Origin: an uncultured Dehalococcoidia bacterium
GTDB lineage: Bacteria; Chloroflexota; Dehalococcoidia; Lucifugimonadales; G958296245
NCBI GenBank assembly: GCA_958296245.1
Contig: OY282458.1
Location: forward strand, 1,696,777-1,760,776
Reading direction: 5' to 3'
Length of the DNA: 64,000 nucleotides
Part shown: positions 43,339-51,582 of the stretch, one piece after another
Layout: every line of letters begins with the position of its first letter
Numbering within the stretch: the first letter of the stretch is position 1
Translations under genes and position numbers: made by a program
Notes under the pieces: generated by a model
What the model saw: only the letters and a program-made list of their open reading frames with translations
What the model was told of the DNA's origin: nothing
The model's database searches: none

Positions 43339-44505
43339 ATGGTCATCTATCTACTGTCTTGCGTAAGACAGAAACAGCCGGTCCCTGCACCCGCGAAAGA
43401 CCTGTACACCTCTTCCTGGTTCCGCAAGGCACGCTGCTATGTGGAGAACACGGGGCAGCCTTGGTTCGTACTATCTGCCAAATACGGTCTTGTACATCCG
43501 GATGAGGTGATCGCGCCTTACGACTGCACTCTGAACGCCATGCCGGTTGCGGAGCGCCGCCGATGGGCGAGTAGAGTGCTCAAACAATTGGAGCCGCATT
43601 TGGATGGTGTCAAGTGCGTCGTGTTCTTGGCCGGCAAACGCTACCGCGAGTTCCTGGAGTTACCTTTGCGACATCAAGGTCTGGACGTCCGCGTCCCGAT
43701 GGAAGGCTTGAGGATTGGCGAGCAGTCGCAGTGGTTGACATGTCGACGAGATGGGCCACGTGATCCAAGGTGCTTGGTGTCTGAGCGGTTCGCAGACACC
43801 GTCCGTTTCTATGAGCTTCTCGACCGCCTTGCAGAGCGGGTCGGCGGCCCCAGGCTCTTGCAAAGCTGCCGCGCTGAGATGGGATGGCCGCTGCGTGGAG
43901 TATATTTCTTCTATGAGGATGGTGAATGCAGATCAGCCCCAGGGGCTGGGCTAAGGGTCGTTCGCATCGGTACTCATGCGCTGAAGGCCGGCGCCAAAAA
44001 TACGTTGTGGGGTCGGCTCAGGCAACATCGCGGTCCCCGGTCTGGTCTCGGTAACCATAGAGGGTCTATCTTTCGGCTGCTCGTGGGTGAAGCCTTGGCC
44101 AACCGGAGCAATATCCCGCTACCGAAGTCGTGGGGCGTTGCCGGAGGTGCCGGAGAGGCTGCACGGAGGCTGAATGTTGACAGGAAAACGGTCAAAGAAT
44201 CCGAGGCGAACATCGAGGCCCTCGTTAGCGAGTACGTCGGTCAGATGCCCTTCCTGTGGCTGAACGTGGATGATGCTCCCGGCCCCAACGCTAACCGTGG
44301 GCTGATCGAACGCAATGCCATAGCGCTCCTGAGCGGCTATAGCAGCCCTGCCGCCGACGGACCGTCGACAGCGTGGCTCGGCCAACACAGCAACCGGGAG
44401 CGGGTCCGCCTCTCCGGCCTTTGGAACAACAACCACGTCGATAAGACCTACGATCCGGCGTTTCTCGATGAGATGGAATCGTGGATTGACGATACTCATC
44501 AGTGA
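43339..44505 (+). CDS. DUF6884-like domain fused to a GIY-YIG-like nuclease domain
   Basis: A 388-residue two-domain protein. Residues 1-150 resemble the DUF6884-type fold: IYLLSCVRQKQPVPAPAKDLY, FVLSAKYGLVHPDEVIAPYD and VVFLAGKRY. Residues about 183-385 look like a GIY-YIG domain: RGVYFFYEDGE at 186-196, VRIGTH at 208-213 and NTLWGRLRQHRG at 221-232, with Arg226 as the likely catalytic Arg. Such fusions are expected in defence or mobile contexts, but no partner gene is visible. GC is lower than in flanks. It lies between an oxidoreductase relic and an intact oxidoreductase gene. Confidence 0.72.
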   Translation: MVIYLLSCVRQKQPVPAPAKDLYTSSWFRKARCYVENTGQPWFVLSAKYGLVHPDEVIAPYDCTLNAMPVAERRRWASRVLKQLEPHLDGVKCVVFLAGKRYREFLELPLRHQGLDVRVPMEGLRIGEQSQWLTCRRDGPRDPRCLVSERFADTVRFYELLDRLAERVGGPRLLQSCRAEMGWPLRGVYFFYEDGECRSAPGAGLRVVRIGTHALKAGAKNTLWGRLRQHRGPRSGLGNHRGSIFRLLVGEALANRSNIPLPKSWGVAGGAGEAARRLNVDRKTVKESEANIEALVSEYVGQMPFLWLNVDDAPGPNANRGLIERNAIALLSGYSSPAADGPSTAWLGQHSNRERVRLSGLWNNNHVDKTYDPAFLDEMESWIDDTHQ

Positions 44506-44621
44506 TGGAGGCGCCCCGTAGCGGGTATTCGCCCGACCGTGGCAGATTAAGGCTGACTACAGGCCCAAGGCGAAACCTCAGAGTGAAAGACTTCTGATTT
44601 CGTCCGGTTTGGCGGACTGCC

Positions 44622-45692
44622 CTACCCCTCCAGCAGGTCGGCGTGCATGGCCTTGACGTCAACACGCGCCCCGGTGCGGGCCGACTCGTTGCACGCCTCC
44701 ATCAGCACCCAGGTCGCCAGCGTCGAGTTGTGCAACCAGTCGCGGCCCTCGCCCGTCCCTATAGCACGGGCGAAGGCGTCCAACTGGATGACCTCGTCGG
44801 CCACCATGTCGGTGTGTATGTCCTGGAGGCTCAGGTTCTCTACGCACCGCCCCTTCCGGTAGAGGCGCAGACGCCCGGCATCGCGACGGACGTCGCCCCT
44901 CTTCCCGTGAATCTCCCAGTGGCCGCTCCAGCCCGCGAAGGGCTCGTTGAGGTGTCCGGCGCGGGTGCCGGTGTAGCAGAAGACCGCCCCGTTGGCGTAC
45001 TCCATGAGCGCCTGCCCCCCAGCCGTCCCCATGACGCCAATCTGGCCTATCTCCTCGTCCCCGTCCAGGTGAGTCTTGGCCGTCACGTAGTCGGGAAGGC
45101 CCTTGGCGGCTACGAGCTGGTCGAGTTGGTGCGAAGCCGCCGCGTGGAAGAATAGGCCCTCCGTGAGGGCGTCGAACCTGCCCTCGGTCCGCAGGTCGAG
45201 GCGCACCCAGAAGCGGCACTCCCCGCCCAGCATCTCGCCGATCCCGTGCGGCTCCCGCAGCCACTCCCGCATCTTTGCCGCCGCCGGATTCCATCTCTTG
45301 TTCTGACCCTGCACGAGCAACAGGCCGGGGCGCTCCGCGTGGGCGGCGGCTACGCGCCGCATCTCGTCCTGAGTGACCGCTATCGGCTTGACGCACAGCG
45401 TATGCAGCCCCAAGCCCAAGCTCTCGACCACCAGCGCGGCGTGGGCCTGGGTCGAGGCGTATATCAGGCAGACCTCGGCGCTGTGCCGCCTCAGCGCCTC
45501 CGTGATCGTCGGGTAGACGCGGCCTGCAAGCATCTCTGCGGCGCTCCCGCCGAGCGACCGGACGCTCTCCCGCGCGCCCTCGACGTCGACGTCCACGCAC
45601 GCCACCGGATCGAGGCCGCCGCACTCTATGAGCGCCTGGAGCCGGGAGCGTCCGAACACCTTGCACCCAACGTGAATGGTAGGAATCGCCAT
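44622..45692 (-). CDS. Gfo/Idh/MocA family oxidoreductase
   Basis: A 356-residue NAD(P)-dependent sugar-type dehydrogenase. The Rossmann part begins MAIPTIHVGCKVFGRSRLQAL. CVKPIA replaces the EKP motif, and ASHQLDQLVA holds the likely catalytic His. ATG at 45692 is chosen; the open frame runs 40 codons further without similarity. A relic of a relative's C-terminus is found at 43.1 kb. It is divergent from apt across a family A repeat. Substrate unknown. Confidence 0.85.
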   Translation of the reverse strand: MAIPTIHVGCKVFGRSRLQALIECGGLDPVACVDVDVEGARESVRSLGGSAAEMLAGRVYPTITEALRRHSAEVCLIYASTQAHAALVVESLGLGLHTLCVKPIAVTQDEMRRVAAAHAERPGLLLVQGQNKRWNPAAAKMREWLREPHGIGEMLGGECRFWVRLDLRTEGRFDALTEGLFFHAAASHQLDQLVAAKGLPDYVTAKTHLDGDEEIGQIGVMGTAGGQALMEYANGAVFCYTGTRAGHLNEPFAGWSGHWEIHGKRGDVRRDAGRLRLYRKGRCVENLSLQDIHTDMVADEVIQLDAFARAIGTGEGRDWLHNSTLATWVLMEACNESARTGARVDVKAMHADLLEG

Positions 45693-45843
45693 GTAAGCCC
45701 ACCCGGTACGCCTGCTCGGCGAGCGCCCAAGGACGCGGAGGTACTGGGCAGCGCGCCTCCCGCCCGGCTCACCGGCTGTAGTATAGCAGGGCGCGAAAAC
45801 GCAGGCCTCCAAGTATCCGAACCCAAATTCACGCCGGCTTGAG

Positions 45844-46014
45844 AAACTGTTCAGACTCTGTGAGACTCGAAGGGAGAAGTCTGGAGAGGGTTCCTCCCCT
45901 CTGGCAGGGGATTCTGGGGGCTGTACCCCAAGTTACCAAGGGGCGGGCGGGGATCAAAGACGGCTGCCTTATCGGGGCTGCGCCAGTCGAAAGACCTTAC
46001 GAAGTCTGAACAGC
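45844..46014 (+). mobile_element. Family A MITE-like repeat, copy A4 (full length)
   Basis: Starts AAACTGTTCAGACTCTGTGA and ends ACGAAGTCTGAACAGC, inverted relative to each other. The internal blocks are AGTTACCAAGGGGCGGGCGG, GATCAAAGACGGCTGCC and TTATCGGGGCTGCGCCAGTC. The right end stops 4 bp before the -35 box of the apt promoter. No clean target-site duplication is seen at this copy. Confidence 0.85.
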
Positions 46015-46018
46015 GCGG

Positions 46019-46047
46019 TTGACGCTCCCTTGGCGCAACCCTATCAT
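46019..46047 (+). promoter_or_regulatory. Promoter of apt
   Basis: -35 TTGACG (46019-46024), 17-bp spacer, -10 TATCAT (46042-46047). Transcription would start near 46054, just before the GGAGGGG ribosome-binding site of apt. The promoter abuts the end of a family A repeat. Confidence 0.65.
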
Positions 46048-46065
46048 TGGCCTTCGGAGGGGCCA

Positions 46066-46584
46066 ATGGACCTGAAGCCCTGGATACGAGAGGTTCCCGA
46101 CTTCCCCAAGCCGGGGATACTGTTCAAGGACATCACCCCGCTCATGAAGGAGCCGGATGTATTCAAGTACGTCGTCGACCGGATGGCGAAGCACTACGCG
46201 GAACAGGACATAGACGTGGTCGCTGGCGTCGAGGCGCGAGGGTTTCTCTTCGCGTCGCCCTTGGCGGTCCAGATGGCAAAGCCGCTGGTTCCGCTGCGGA
46301 AGGCGGGGAAGCTTCCGTACCATACTCACAGGATGAGCTACGCTCTCGAGTACGGAGACGACGCCGTGGAGGTACACGTCGACGCCATAGCTCCCGGCAG
46401 CCGCGTGCTGATCGTGGATGACCTCCTGGCCACTGGGGGCACCGTGGCCGCCTGCGTCGAGCTGATCAGGAGAGCAGGCGGCCGCGTAGCCGGGCTGGCC
46501 GCCGTCGTCGAACTCGAGGACTTGCGGGGCAGGCATCGCGTTAGCGGCTGCGACGTCTTCTCCCTAATGCGTTACGGCCTCTGA
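46066..46584 (+). CDS. apt: Adenine phosphoribosyltransferase
   Basis: A 172-residue purine salvage enzyme that makes AMP from adenine and PRPP. The N-terminal block REVPDFPKPGILFKDITPL is typical, and the PRPP loop VLIVDDLLATGGT is complete. The flexible-loop region GKLPYHTHRMSYALEYGDD is present. ATG at 46066 has GGAGGGG five bases upstream; the longer frame would start within the promoter. Length is standard for Apt. Confidence 0.95.
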   Translation: MDLKPWIREVPDFPKPGILFKDITPLMKEPDVFKYVVDRMAKHYAEQDIDVVAGVEARGFLFASPLAVQMAKPLVPLRKAGKLPYHTHRMSYALEYGDDAVEVHVDAIAPGSRVLIVDDLLATGGTVAACVELIRRAGGRVAGLAAVVELEDLRGRHRVSGCDVFSLMRYGL

Positions 46585-46611
46585 GGGATACGGTCACGCT
46601 GCGCCGCGGCC

Positions 46612-46740
46612 TGCCGTATAATGCCTTTGAAGGATACCGGCAGGCTGCGGAAACGCGCGGGGGGATCTTGCCGGGAGTCTGAGGGCATCCCACCGGAGAT
46701 AAGCCCCTCCCTGCCTGAACGGAAGGGGTTCGAAGATGAT
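46612..46740 (+). repeat. Family B hairpin repeat, copy B6, with a TATAAT-bearing stem
   Basis: First a stem with GCCTGCCG and CGGCAGGC arms around a loop that contains TATAAT (46617-46622). Then the shared tract GCCGGGAGTCTGAGGGCATC and the CCCTCCCTGCCTGAACGGAAGGGG stem. It separates apt from the next gene and might carry that gene's promoter. Confidence 0.65.
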
Positions 46741-46790
46741 CAGGAAGGATTCCGCAACCCGTAGGGATTAGATTGGAGCAGTAGGCGCAT

Positions 46791-47555
46791 ATGGACATCT
46801 CGTTCGAACAGGGCAGCCAAGGAGAGCCCAGAGGGCACGCCCTGCTCTACTTCCTCAGTTCGTCCGACCCGGACGAGCTATGGGCCAGCTACGTCGTCGT
46901 GCTGCCGATCACGGTGGACGTCTCCAAGTACGTGCCGCCGTTCCTCATGAGCCAGGTCAAGGACTTAGGGCCCCGCGACCTGTCGGCCTTCGCCTTCCCC
47001 CCGGCGCCGGAGCGGCTGGGCGGGCGGGACGCCCTCGACAGGCTGGCCGCCGCCAGGGGCGACGACGTACTGTTCGGCGGCTCCATCAACCCCGCGGACG
47101 TGGCGTCCGGGATGATGGCGGTGAACGAGGCCGTGCAACGCTACACGGAAGTATACTCGCGCGTCGTCGGCATCGAGTCCGCGCCCGAAGAGAAGGAAGA
47201 AGACCAAGACGAAGGCAGCCACGGGGTCAGCGAGGTGATCTACGGCCTGATGAGCAACACGGACAAGCTCAACGAACTGACCAAGCTCGTCAGCAGGCTG
47301 CGCTTCGGCGTGGAGGGCGCCGATTCGAGGACGGTCAGCGAAGCCGAGCAGGATATGAACCTCCTGTCCCGGCACCTTCCCGCCAACCACGGCGTCGATC
47401 AGCTCATTCAGGCCGTCAAGTCCACGGACGAAGATTCCGCCGAGCTGGCCGACCTATACGTCCAGCGCTGCTTCCATCTGGTGCAGGAAGACTACGGGAG
47501 CCTGCCCCGGTTAGAGGCCAAGATCCGGGCCCTGGAAGCCAAGATGGAGACGTGA
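46791..47555 (+). CDS. Uncharacterised soluble protein with acidic middle segment
   Basis: A 254-residue protein, family not recognised. Residues 1-110 look globular (ALLYFLSSSDPDELWASYVVVLPITVDVSKYVPPF). An acidic stretch (APEEKEEDQDEGSHG, about 129-143) follows, then a helical C-terminal half with LEAKIRALEAKM at the end, possibly a short coiled coil. No signal or membrane segment. ATG at 46791 with GGAG upstream. It stands between apt and the tRNA region; no functional context. Confidence 0.7.
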   Translation: MDISFEQGSQGEPRGHALLYFLSSSDPDELWASYVVVLPITVDVSKYVPPFLMSQVKDLGPRDLSAFAFPPAPERLGGRDALDRLAAARGDDVLFGGSINPADVASGMMAVNEAVQRYTEVYSRVVGIESAPEEKEEDQDEGSHGVSEVIYGLMSNTDKLNELTKLVSRLRFGVEGADSRTVSEAEQDMNLLSRHLPANHGVDQLIQAVKSTDEDSAELADLYVQRCFHLVQEDYGSLPRLEAKIRALEAKMET

Positions 47556-47694
47556 GCAGCCGCAGCACTGCTCAGCCTTGGTGAGGAATGCAGGGAATCC
47601 CCATCTCTCATTGTCATTCTTAAGGGAGGAGCGGGCGAGACGCCCGCGCTCCCAGGAGGCGCCTACTGAATCTGGGACAGACTCACGAGGCTGT

Positions 47695-47809
47695 AGGGCC
47701 TTTCCAAGGTCCGTCACCGTCATGCTGAGCGAAGCCGAAGCATCTGTCGCGCCGCGTGCTCAGACCTAAGTTATCTGAGTCCTAACACCCTGACCTTGGA
47801 AAAGGCCCT
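47695..47809. repeat. Third type of dispersed-repeat candidate with inverted ends, containing a REP-like motif
   Basis: AGGGCCTTTCCAAGGTC (47695-47711) and GACCTTGGAAAAGGCCCT (47792-47809) are inverted copies that differ by one inserted base. Each is also flanked by CGAGGCTG. Inside lies CATGCTGAGCGAAGCCGAAG (from 47720), a motif seen as a repeat in several bacterial phyla (recalled, not searched). Just left, GAGCGGGCGAGACGCCCGCG is a palindrome related to the insert in copy A3. Confidence 0.5.
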
Positions 47810-47874
47810 GACGAGGCTGACGGCAGGTTGCCGGAGCGCGGCATCGTGATATAGGATGCAAGGGTACGCACCGA

Positions 47875-47951
47875 GGCGACGTAGCCAAGTGGTCTAAGGC
47901 GGAGGTCTGCAAAACCTCTATTCGGCGGTTCGAATCCGCCCGTCGCCTCCA
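47875..47951 (+). tRNA. tRNA-Cys (GCA)
   Basis: Acceptor stem GGCGACG pairs with CGTCGCC (47941-47947). The anticodon loop CTGCAAA gives anticodon GCA, flanked by the GAGGT/ACCTC stem. The T arm GGCGGTTCGAATCCGCC is complete. The CCA end is encoded after discriminator T. The sequence resembles bacterial cysteine tRNAs. Confidence 0.95.
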
Positions 47952-47991
47952 CATCCTCTCATGACGCGCCGCCTGCCCTTAATTCGCCGCC

Positions 47992-48687
47992 TCACACGTC
48001 CCCGGAGCGCCCGATAGGAGGCAGGGACACGCCGCCGCCGTACTCCTCATAACCGGCATCCGTGTAGGCGGTGACGTTCCCGTTGCCGACCGCGCGCCAC
48101 CCGTCAGGCCCGCTCAGAATGCCCGCCATTGCGTCGATGCCCAGCACGATGAGTCCCGCCGGCGCGTTGCCTCGAAGGCTCTTCGAGACGGCTGCCGGAT
48201 CGCTGTTCTCGTGGTGGGGGAGCACTGCGGCGCCCTCCACCAAACCCAGAGCGGGCGCCCACCCGCCCTGGCGCATGTATGACCCCAACACCATGGCGCC
48301 GGCGCTGGATCCAGCCACCACGGCCCCGCGGCGGAGGGCCATGAGAATACGCCGCAGCAGCAGGGAGCCGGACAGCACGTCCAAGAGGTGGCGCGGGCTC
48401 CCGCCCGTCAGGTACAGCAAGTCCGCATGGTCGGCACGGCTTGCCAATGCCTCGTCATCCGCGTCGGCAGAGTCGATCGCCATCAGAGCGGAAGCGTCGC
48501 AGCCCAAGCCGGAGAAGTAGCTTATTCCGTTTCGGGCCGCCTTTCCCGGGTTCTCATGAGCCGCCGCAGTGGGCAGTATGACCACGCGGGGGCGGTCTGC
48601 GTCTACCGCATCGAGCAGAGCCCGGTCCATGGGCTCGCACCCAAGCCTGAATTCGCCGCCCCCAACCAGTGCGATCCTCCCGGTCAC
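47992..48687 (-). CDS. Cyanophycinase-like / peptidase S51 family protein
   Basis: A 231-residue class I amidotransferase-fold hydrolase. AGSSAGAMVLG holds the nucleophile Ser (about 128), and LLYLTGGSPRHLLDVL and VVILPTAAAHENPGKA are the flanking family blocks. Relatives are cyanophycinase and aspartyl dipeptidase (PepE). Length is nearer PepE. It may release amino acids from Asp-containing peptides. Start GTG at 48687 with GAGGTGAGGA upstream. A truncated family A repeat lies 37 bp before it. Confidence 0.85.
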   Translation of the reverse strand: MTGRIALVGGGEFRLGCEPMDRALLDAVDADRPRVVILPTAAAHENPGKAARNGISYFSGLGCDASALMAIDSADADDEALASRADHADLLYLTGGSPRHLLDVLSGSLLLRRILMALRRGAVVAGSSAGAMVLGSYMRQGGWAPALGLVEGAAVLPHHENSDPAAVSKSLRGNAPAGLIVLGIDAMAGILSGPDGWRAVGNGNVTAYTDAGYEEYGGGVSLPPIGRSGDV

Positions 48688-48724
48688 TCCTCACCTCATC
48701 GTACGGTTAGTGTACCATCAGACC

Positions 48725-48913
48725 AATAAAGCAGATGTCTTTGATCCCCACCCACCCGCCCCTTGGTAACTGGGGGCATAGCCCCCAGACCCCCTGCCGG
48801 AGGGGAGAACCGATCCAGGACCTGACCCACCGAGAGGAGCGGCGCCAGACCCCCCGCCGGAGGGGAGAACCTCTCTGGACTCCCCCTTCGGGTCTCACAG
48901 AGTCTGAACAGTT
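48725..48913 (-). mobile_element. Family A MITE-like repeat, copy A5 (left end lost, internal duplication)
   Basis: Left side begins within the element at AATAAAGCAGATGTCTTTGA; the terminal repeat there is missing. The hairpin TGGGGGCATAGCCCCCA is perfect. The CAGACCCCCTGCCGGAGGGG block occurs twice, about 60 bp apart, so part of the element is duplicated. The right end GTCTCACAGAGTCTGAACAG is intact and lies 31 bp before the FAD oxidoreductase start. Confidence 0.8.
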
Positions 48914-48943
48914 TCGCGTAACGGAAGCCGACGGGAGGTCTCG

Positions 48944-50110
48944 ATGAAGCGCACCGCGGACGCCGTCGTGATCGGCGGCGGGGTCATGGGTTGCAGCATA
49001 CTTCACAACCTTGCGCTCAAGGGTATATCCGACACGTTGCTACTGGAAATGGGCGGCCTCGGGTCGGGTTCCACGGGCCGATCCCAAGCGATCCTGCGGA
49101 TGCACTACTCCAACGAGGTCACGACCCGAATGGCCTGGAAGAGCCTTCGGATATACAAGAACTTCGAAGACCTGACCGGTGGGGCGTCCGGCTACACGAA
49201 GACCGGCTACGTTCTCATAGTGAGCGGCTCCGACCGCAACGCCCTCCGGGACAACGTGATGATGCAGCGCGCCGCCGGGGTCGCCGCGGGTGAAATGTCT
49301 CCCGCCGAGGCTATGGAGGCCGCCCCGGCCCTACGGGTCTTGAACAGCGAGGCTTGCGCGTTCGAGCCGGAGTCGGGGTACGCGGACCCTCACTCGGTCA
49401 CGCAGTCCTACGCTGCCGCCGCCCGTAGGCTCGGGGCTTCCATAGCCACGAACACCCCTGCCCTGTCCGTCGAGGTGTCCGGCGGGCGCGCAGCAGCCGT
49501 CCTAACGCCTCAAGGCAGGGTAGCCGCGCCTCTCGTCGTCGTGGCCGCGGGCCCTTGGTCCAAGGGCATACTGTCGAAACTGGGGATCGAGGTCCCACTG
49601 GAGACGATCAGGCATCAGGTGTTCGTACTGCGGAGACCGGAGCCACTGGCCCAAGACCACCCGATCATCGGGGACGTGGTGAACGGGATGTCGGCGCGCC
49701 CCGACGTCGGCGGCCTCACCCTCGTGGGCGCGGGCGAGGATGAGCAAGGGGATCCGGAAGGGTACGACCAAGGGGTGGACGTGGAGGTCTTCCGGGGCAT
49801 CGCGGAGCGGCTTGAGCGGCGGATGCCGGGCATGTCGCAGGCACGCTTCCGAGGCGGATGGTCGGGGCTGTTCACGGTCACCCCGGATTGGCACCCCATC
49901 TTGGACAAGGCCGAGCACGTCGACGGCCTCTACGTCGCCGCCGGCTTCAGCGGGCACGGCTTCAAGCTCGCTCCTATGGTCGGCGTGGCCATGGCCGAGT
50001 TGGCCGCGGACGGTAGGGCCGCCACGATCGATATATCACAGCTAGGGATCGACCGCTTCAGCAGCGGCCGCCTGCTCCGGTCCCGGTACGGCATGAGCGT
50101 CCTGGCGTGA
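48944..50110 (+). CDS. FAD-dependent oxidoreductase (DAO family, sarcosine/glycine oxidase-like)
   Basis: A 388-residue flavoprotein. The dinucleotide motif VVIGGGVMGCSILHNLA starts at residue 8, GSTGRSQAILRMHY covers the flavin site, and RGGWSGLFTVTPDWHPILD plus AAGFSGHGFKLAPMVG form the C-terminal FAD block. Relatives are sarcosine oxidase beta subunits and dimethylglycine dehydrogenases. It is probably a demethylase or amine oxidase for small N-methylated compounds. ATG at 48944 has GGGAGG upstream. Confidence 0.88.
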   Translation: MKRTADAVVIGGGVMGCSILHNLALKGISDTLLLEMGGLGSGSTGRSQAILRMHYSNEVTTRMAWKSLRIYKNFEDLTGGASGYTKTGYVLIVSGSDRNALRDNVMMQRAAGVAAGEMSPAEAMEAAPALRVLNSEACAFEPESGYADPHSVTQSYAAAARRLGASIATNTPALSVEVSGGRAAAVLTPQGRVAAPLVVVAAGPWSKGILSKLGIEVPLETIRHQVFVLRRPEPLAQDHPIIGDVVNGMSARPDVGGLTLVGAGEDEQGDPEGYDQGVDVEVFRGIAERLERRMPGMSQARFRGGWSGLFTVTPDWHPILDKAEHVDGLYVAAGFSGHGFKLAPMVGVAMAELAADGRAATIDISQLGIDRFSSGRLLRSRYGMSVLA

Positions 50111-50215
50111 AGGCGCAAGATGGCCTCGGGGCCGTACCTAAAGTGTGCGGTGCGGCGAGGCCGCCCGTCCGTAGACGGACAGTTCCCGAGTTGCCGCTGA
50201 GTTGCCGCCGCCGCG

Positions 50216-51577
50216 CTATACGACCCCTACTCGGAGCCACTTCCCCCTGGCTGCGTAGGCCGCAAGGGCTGCGAATCGAAGGGCTGCGCCGGCTATGATT
50301 GCCCAGGGGACGCCAGTGTGGTCCAGGGAGGTGAACCTCGACAGGGCGAAGGCGAGAGGGACCTCTACGCTCCACGTCAAAGCTATGCTGACCACCATAG
50401 GCGCGATGGTCTCGCCGGACGTATTGAGTGTGTTTATGAAGACGAAGGCGCCCGCCAAGGCAAAGTATCCCAACGCGATGACCGTCAGCCACGAGGCAGC
50501 AGCCTCGACGAATGCCGCGTCTTCGTTGACGAACGACGCGATCTGTTCGGGGAAGGCCATCATGAGTACCGATGCGGGCAGGCTTACCAGGCCGACGTAA
50601 GCGATGCCCCACCAGACGGAGGCCCTTGCGCGCTGGGGATGACCTGCGCCCAAGTTCTGGCCTGCCAGAACGCCGGCAGCCCTTCCGACCGCCCGGCCAG
50701 TCAGCATGGAGGCCAGCTCTGCCCGGCGCGCCAGCGTAAAGGCCGCCACGGTGGTGGCCCCGAACGGCGCCACCACCGCCATGACGGCCAGCCGGGACAA
50801 TCCGCGCTGTACGTCGGTTCCCGAGGCGGGCAGCCCGATTCGAAACAGCCGCCACAAGAGCGGAGCGTCGAACCGGTAGTCTTGGAATCTAAGCCGAATC
50901 TTGGACGAGCCCGCGGAGAGGCCGTACAGGTTGAGCGCGAGACCGACGCTGCGGGCGGCAAGGCTGGCCGCAGCCGCCCCAGCCAGTCCCAGAGACGGCA
51001 TCCCCAACCAGCCGAATATCAGGATAGGACTCAGTACGAGGTGCCCGACCCTGCTGACCGTCTCGGCCTTCAGTGGCGTCATGACGTCGCCTGACGCCTG
51101 CAGCGCTCCGCCTGCGAGTCCATGAACCCCCCACACCGCTATCACCAGGAGCTGGATCCGCATGTAGGGAACGGCCTCGCGGACCACCTCGTCGCTGAGT
51201 CCAAAGATGCGCAACGCGGGATCCGAGAGCGTCCACCCCAAAACCACCATACCGGCCCCCAACACGCCTGCGACGGTCATGGACTGGAGCAACACGTGGT
51301 TGGCGTACTCCGTCCTGCCGGCGCCCACGGCCCTAGCTATCATGGCCCTGGCCGCCACCTCCAGACCGGTCTTGAAGGTGACGGCGGCCACTATGAACGC
51401 CTGGACCAGGCCCATTCCGGCGATGGCCTGGAAGCCCAACCTGCCCACCCATATGAGGTCGGCTATCTGGTCGAGGACGCCAAGGACGGCTTCCGTTAAC
51501 TGCGGCCATGCCAGGAACCAGAGATTTCCCGGAATGCTGCCCCGCGTGAGGTCGCGGTGAACCCTCGGCGGTCGCAT
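50216..51577 (-). CDS. MATE-family efflux transporter
   Basis: A 453-residue membrane protein with about twelve hydrophobic segments and the two-fold MATE repeat (GNLWFLAWPQLTEAVLGVLDQIADLIWVGRLG at the start, FRIGLPASGTDVQRGLSR at mid-protein). It exports cationic compounds or drugs with proton or sodium exchange. ATG at 51577 is chosen; the open frame runs 46 codons into the upstream gene with Arg-rich sequence. It follows the enolase-superfamily gene by 5 bases on the same strand, so they are co-transcribed. Confidence 0.88.
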   Translation of the reverse strand: MRPPRVHRDLTRGSIPGNLWFLAWPQLTEAVLGVLDQIADLIWVGRLGFQAIAGMGLVQAFIVAAVTFKTGLEVAARAMIARAVGAGRTEYANHVLLQSMTVAGVLGAGMVVLGWTLSDPALRIFGLSDEVVREAVPYMRIQLLVIAVWGVHGLAGGALQASGDVMTPLKAETVSRVGHLVLSPILIFGWLGMPSLGLAGAAAASLAARSVGLALNLYGLSAGSSKIRLRFQDYRFDAPLLWRLFRIGLPASGTDVQRGLSRLAVMAVVAPFGATTVAAFTLARRAELASMLTGRAVGRAAGVLAGQNLGAGHPQRARASVWWGIAYVGLVSLPASVLMMAFPEQIASFVNEDAAFVEAAASWLTVIALGYFALAGAFVFINTLNTSGETIAPMVVSIALTWSVEVPLAFALSRFTSLDHTGVPWAIIAGAALRFAALAAYAARGKWLRVGVV

Positions 51578-51582
51578 ACGGC

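Noticed and set aside
45834-46026. Target-site duplication at copy A4
   Set aside because: Flanks CCGGCTTGAG and GCGGTTGACG are only loosely alike, and the right one is explained by the promoter -35 box.
47766-47954. 62-codon minus-strand frame beginning MWRRRADSNRR
   Set aside because: It is the antisense of the tRNA-Cys gene, a common false gene call.
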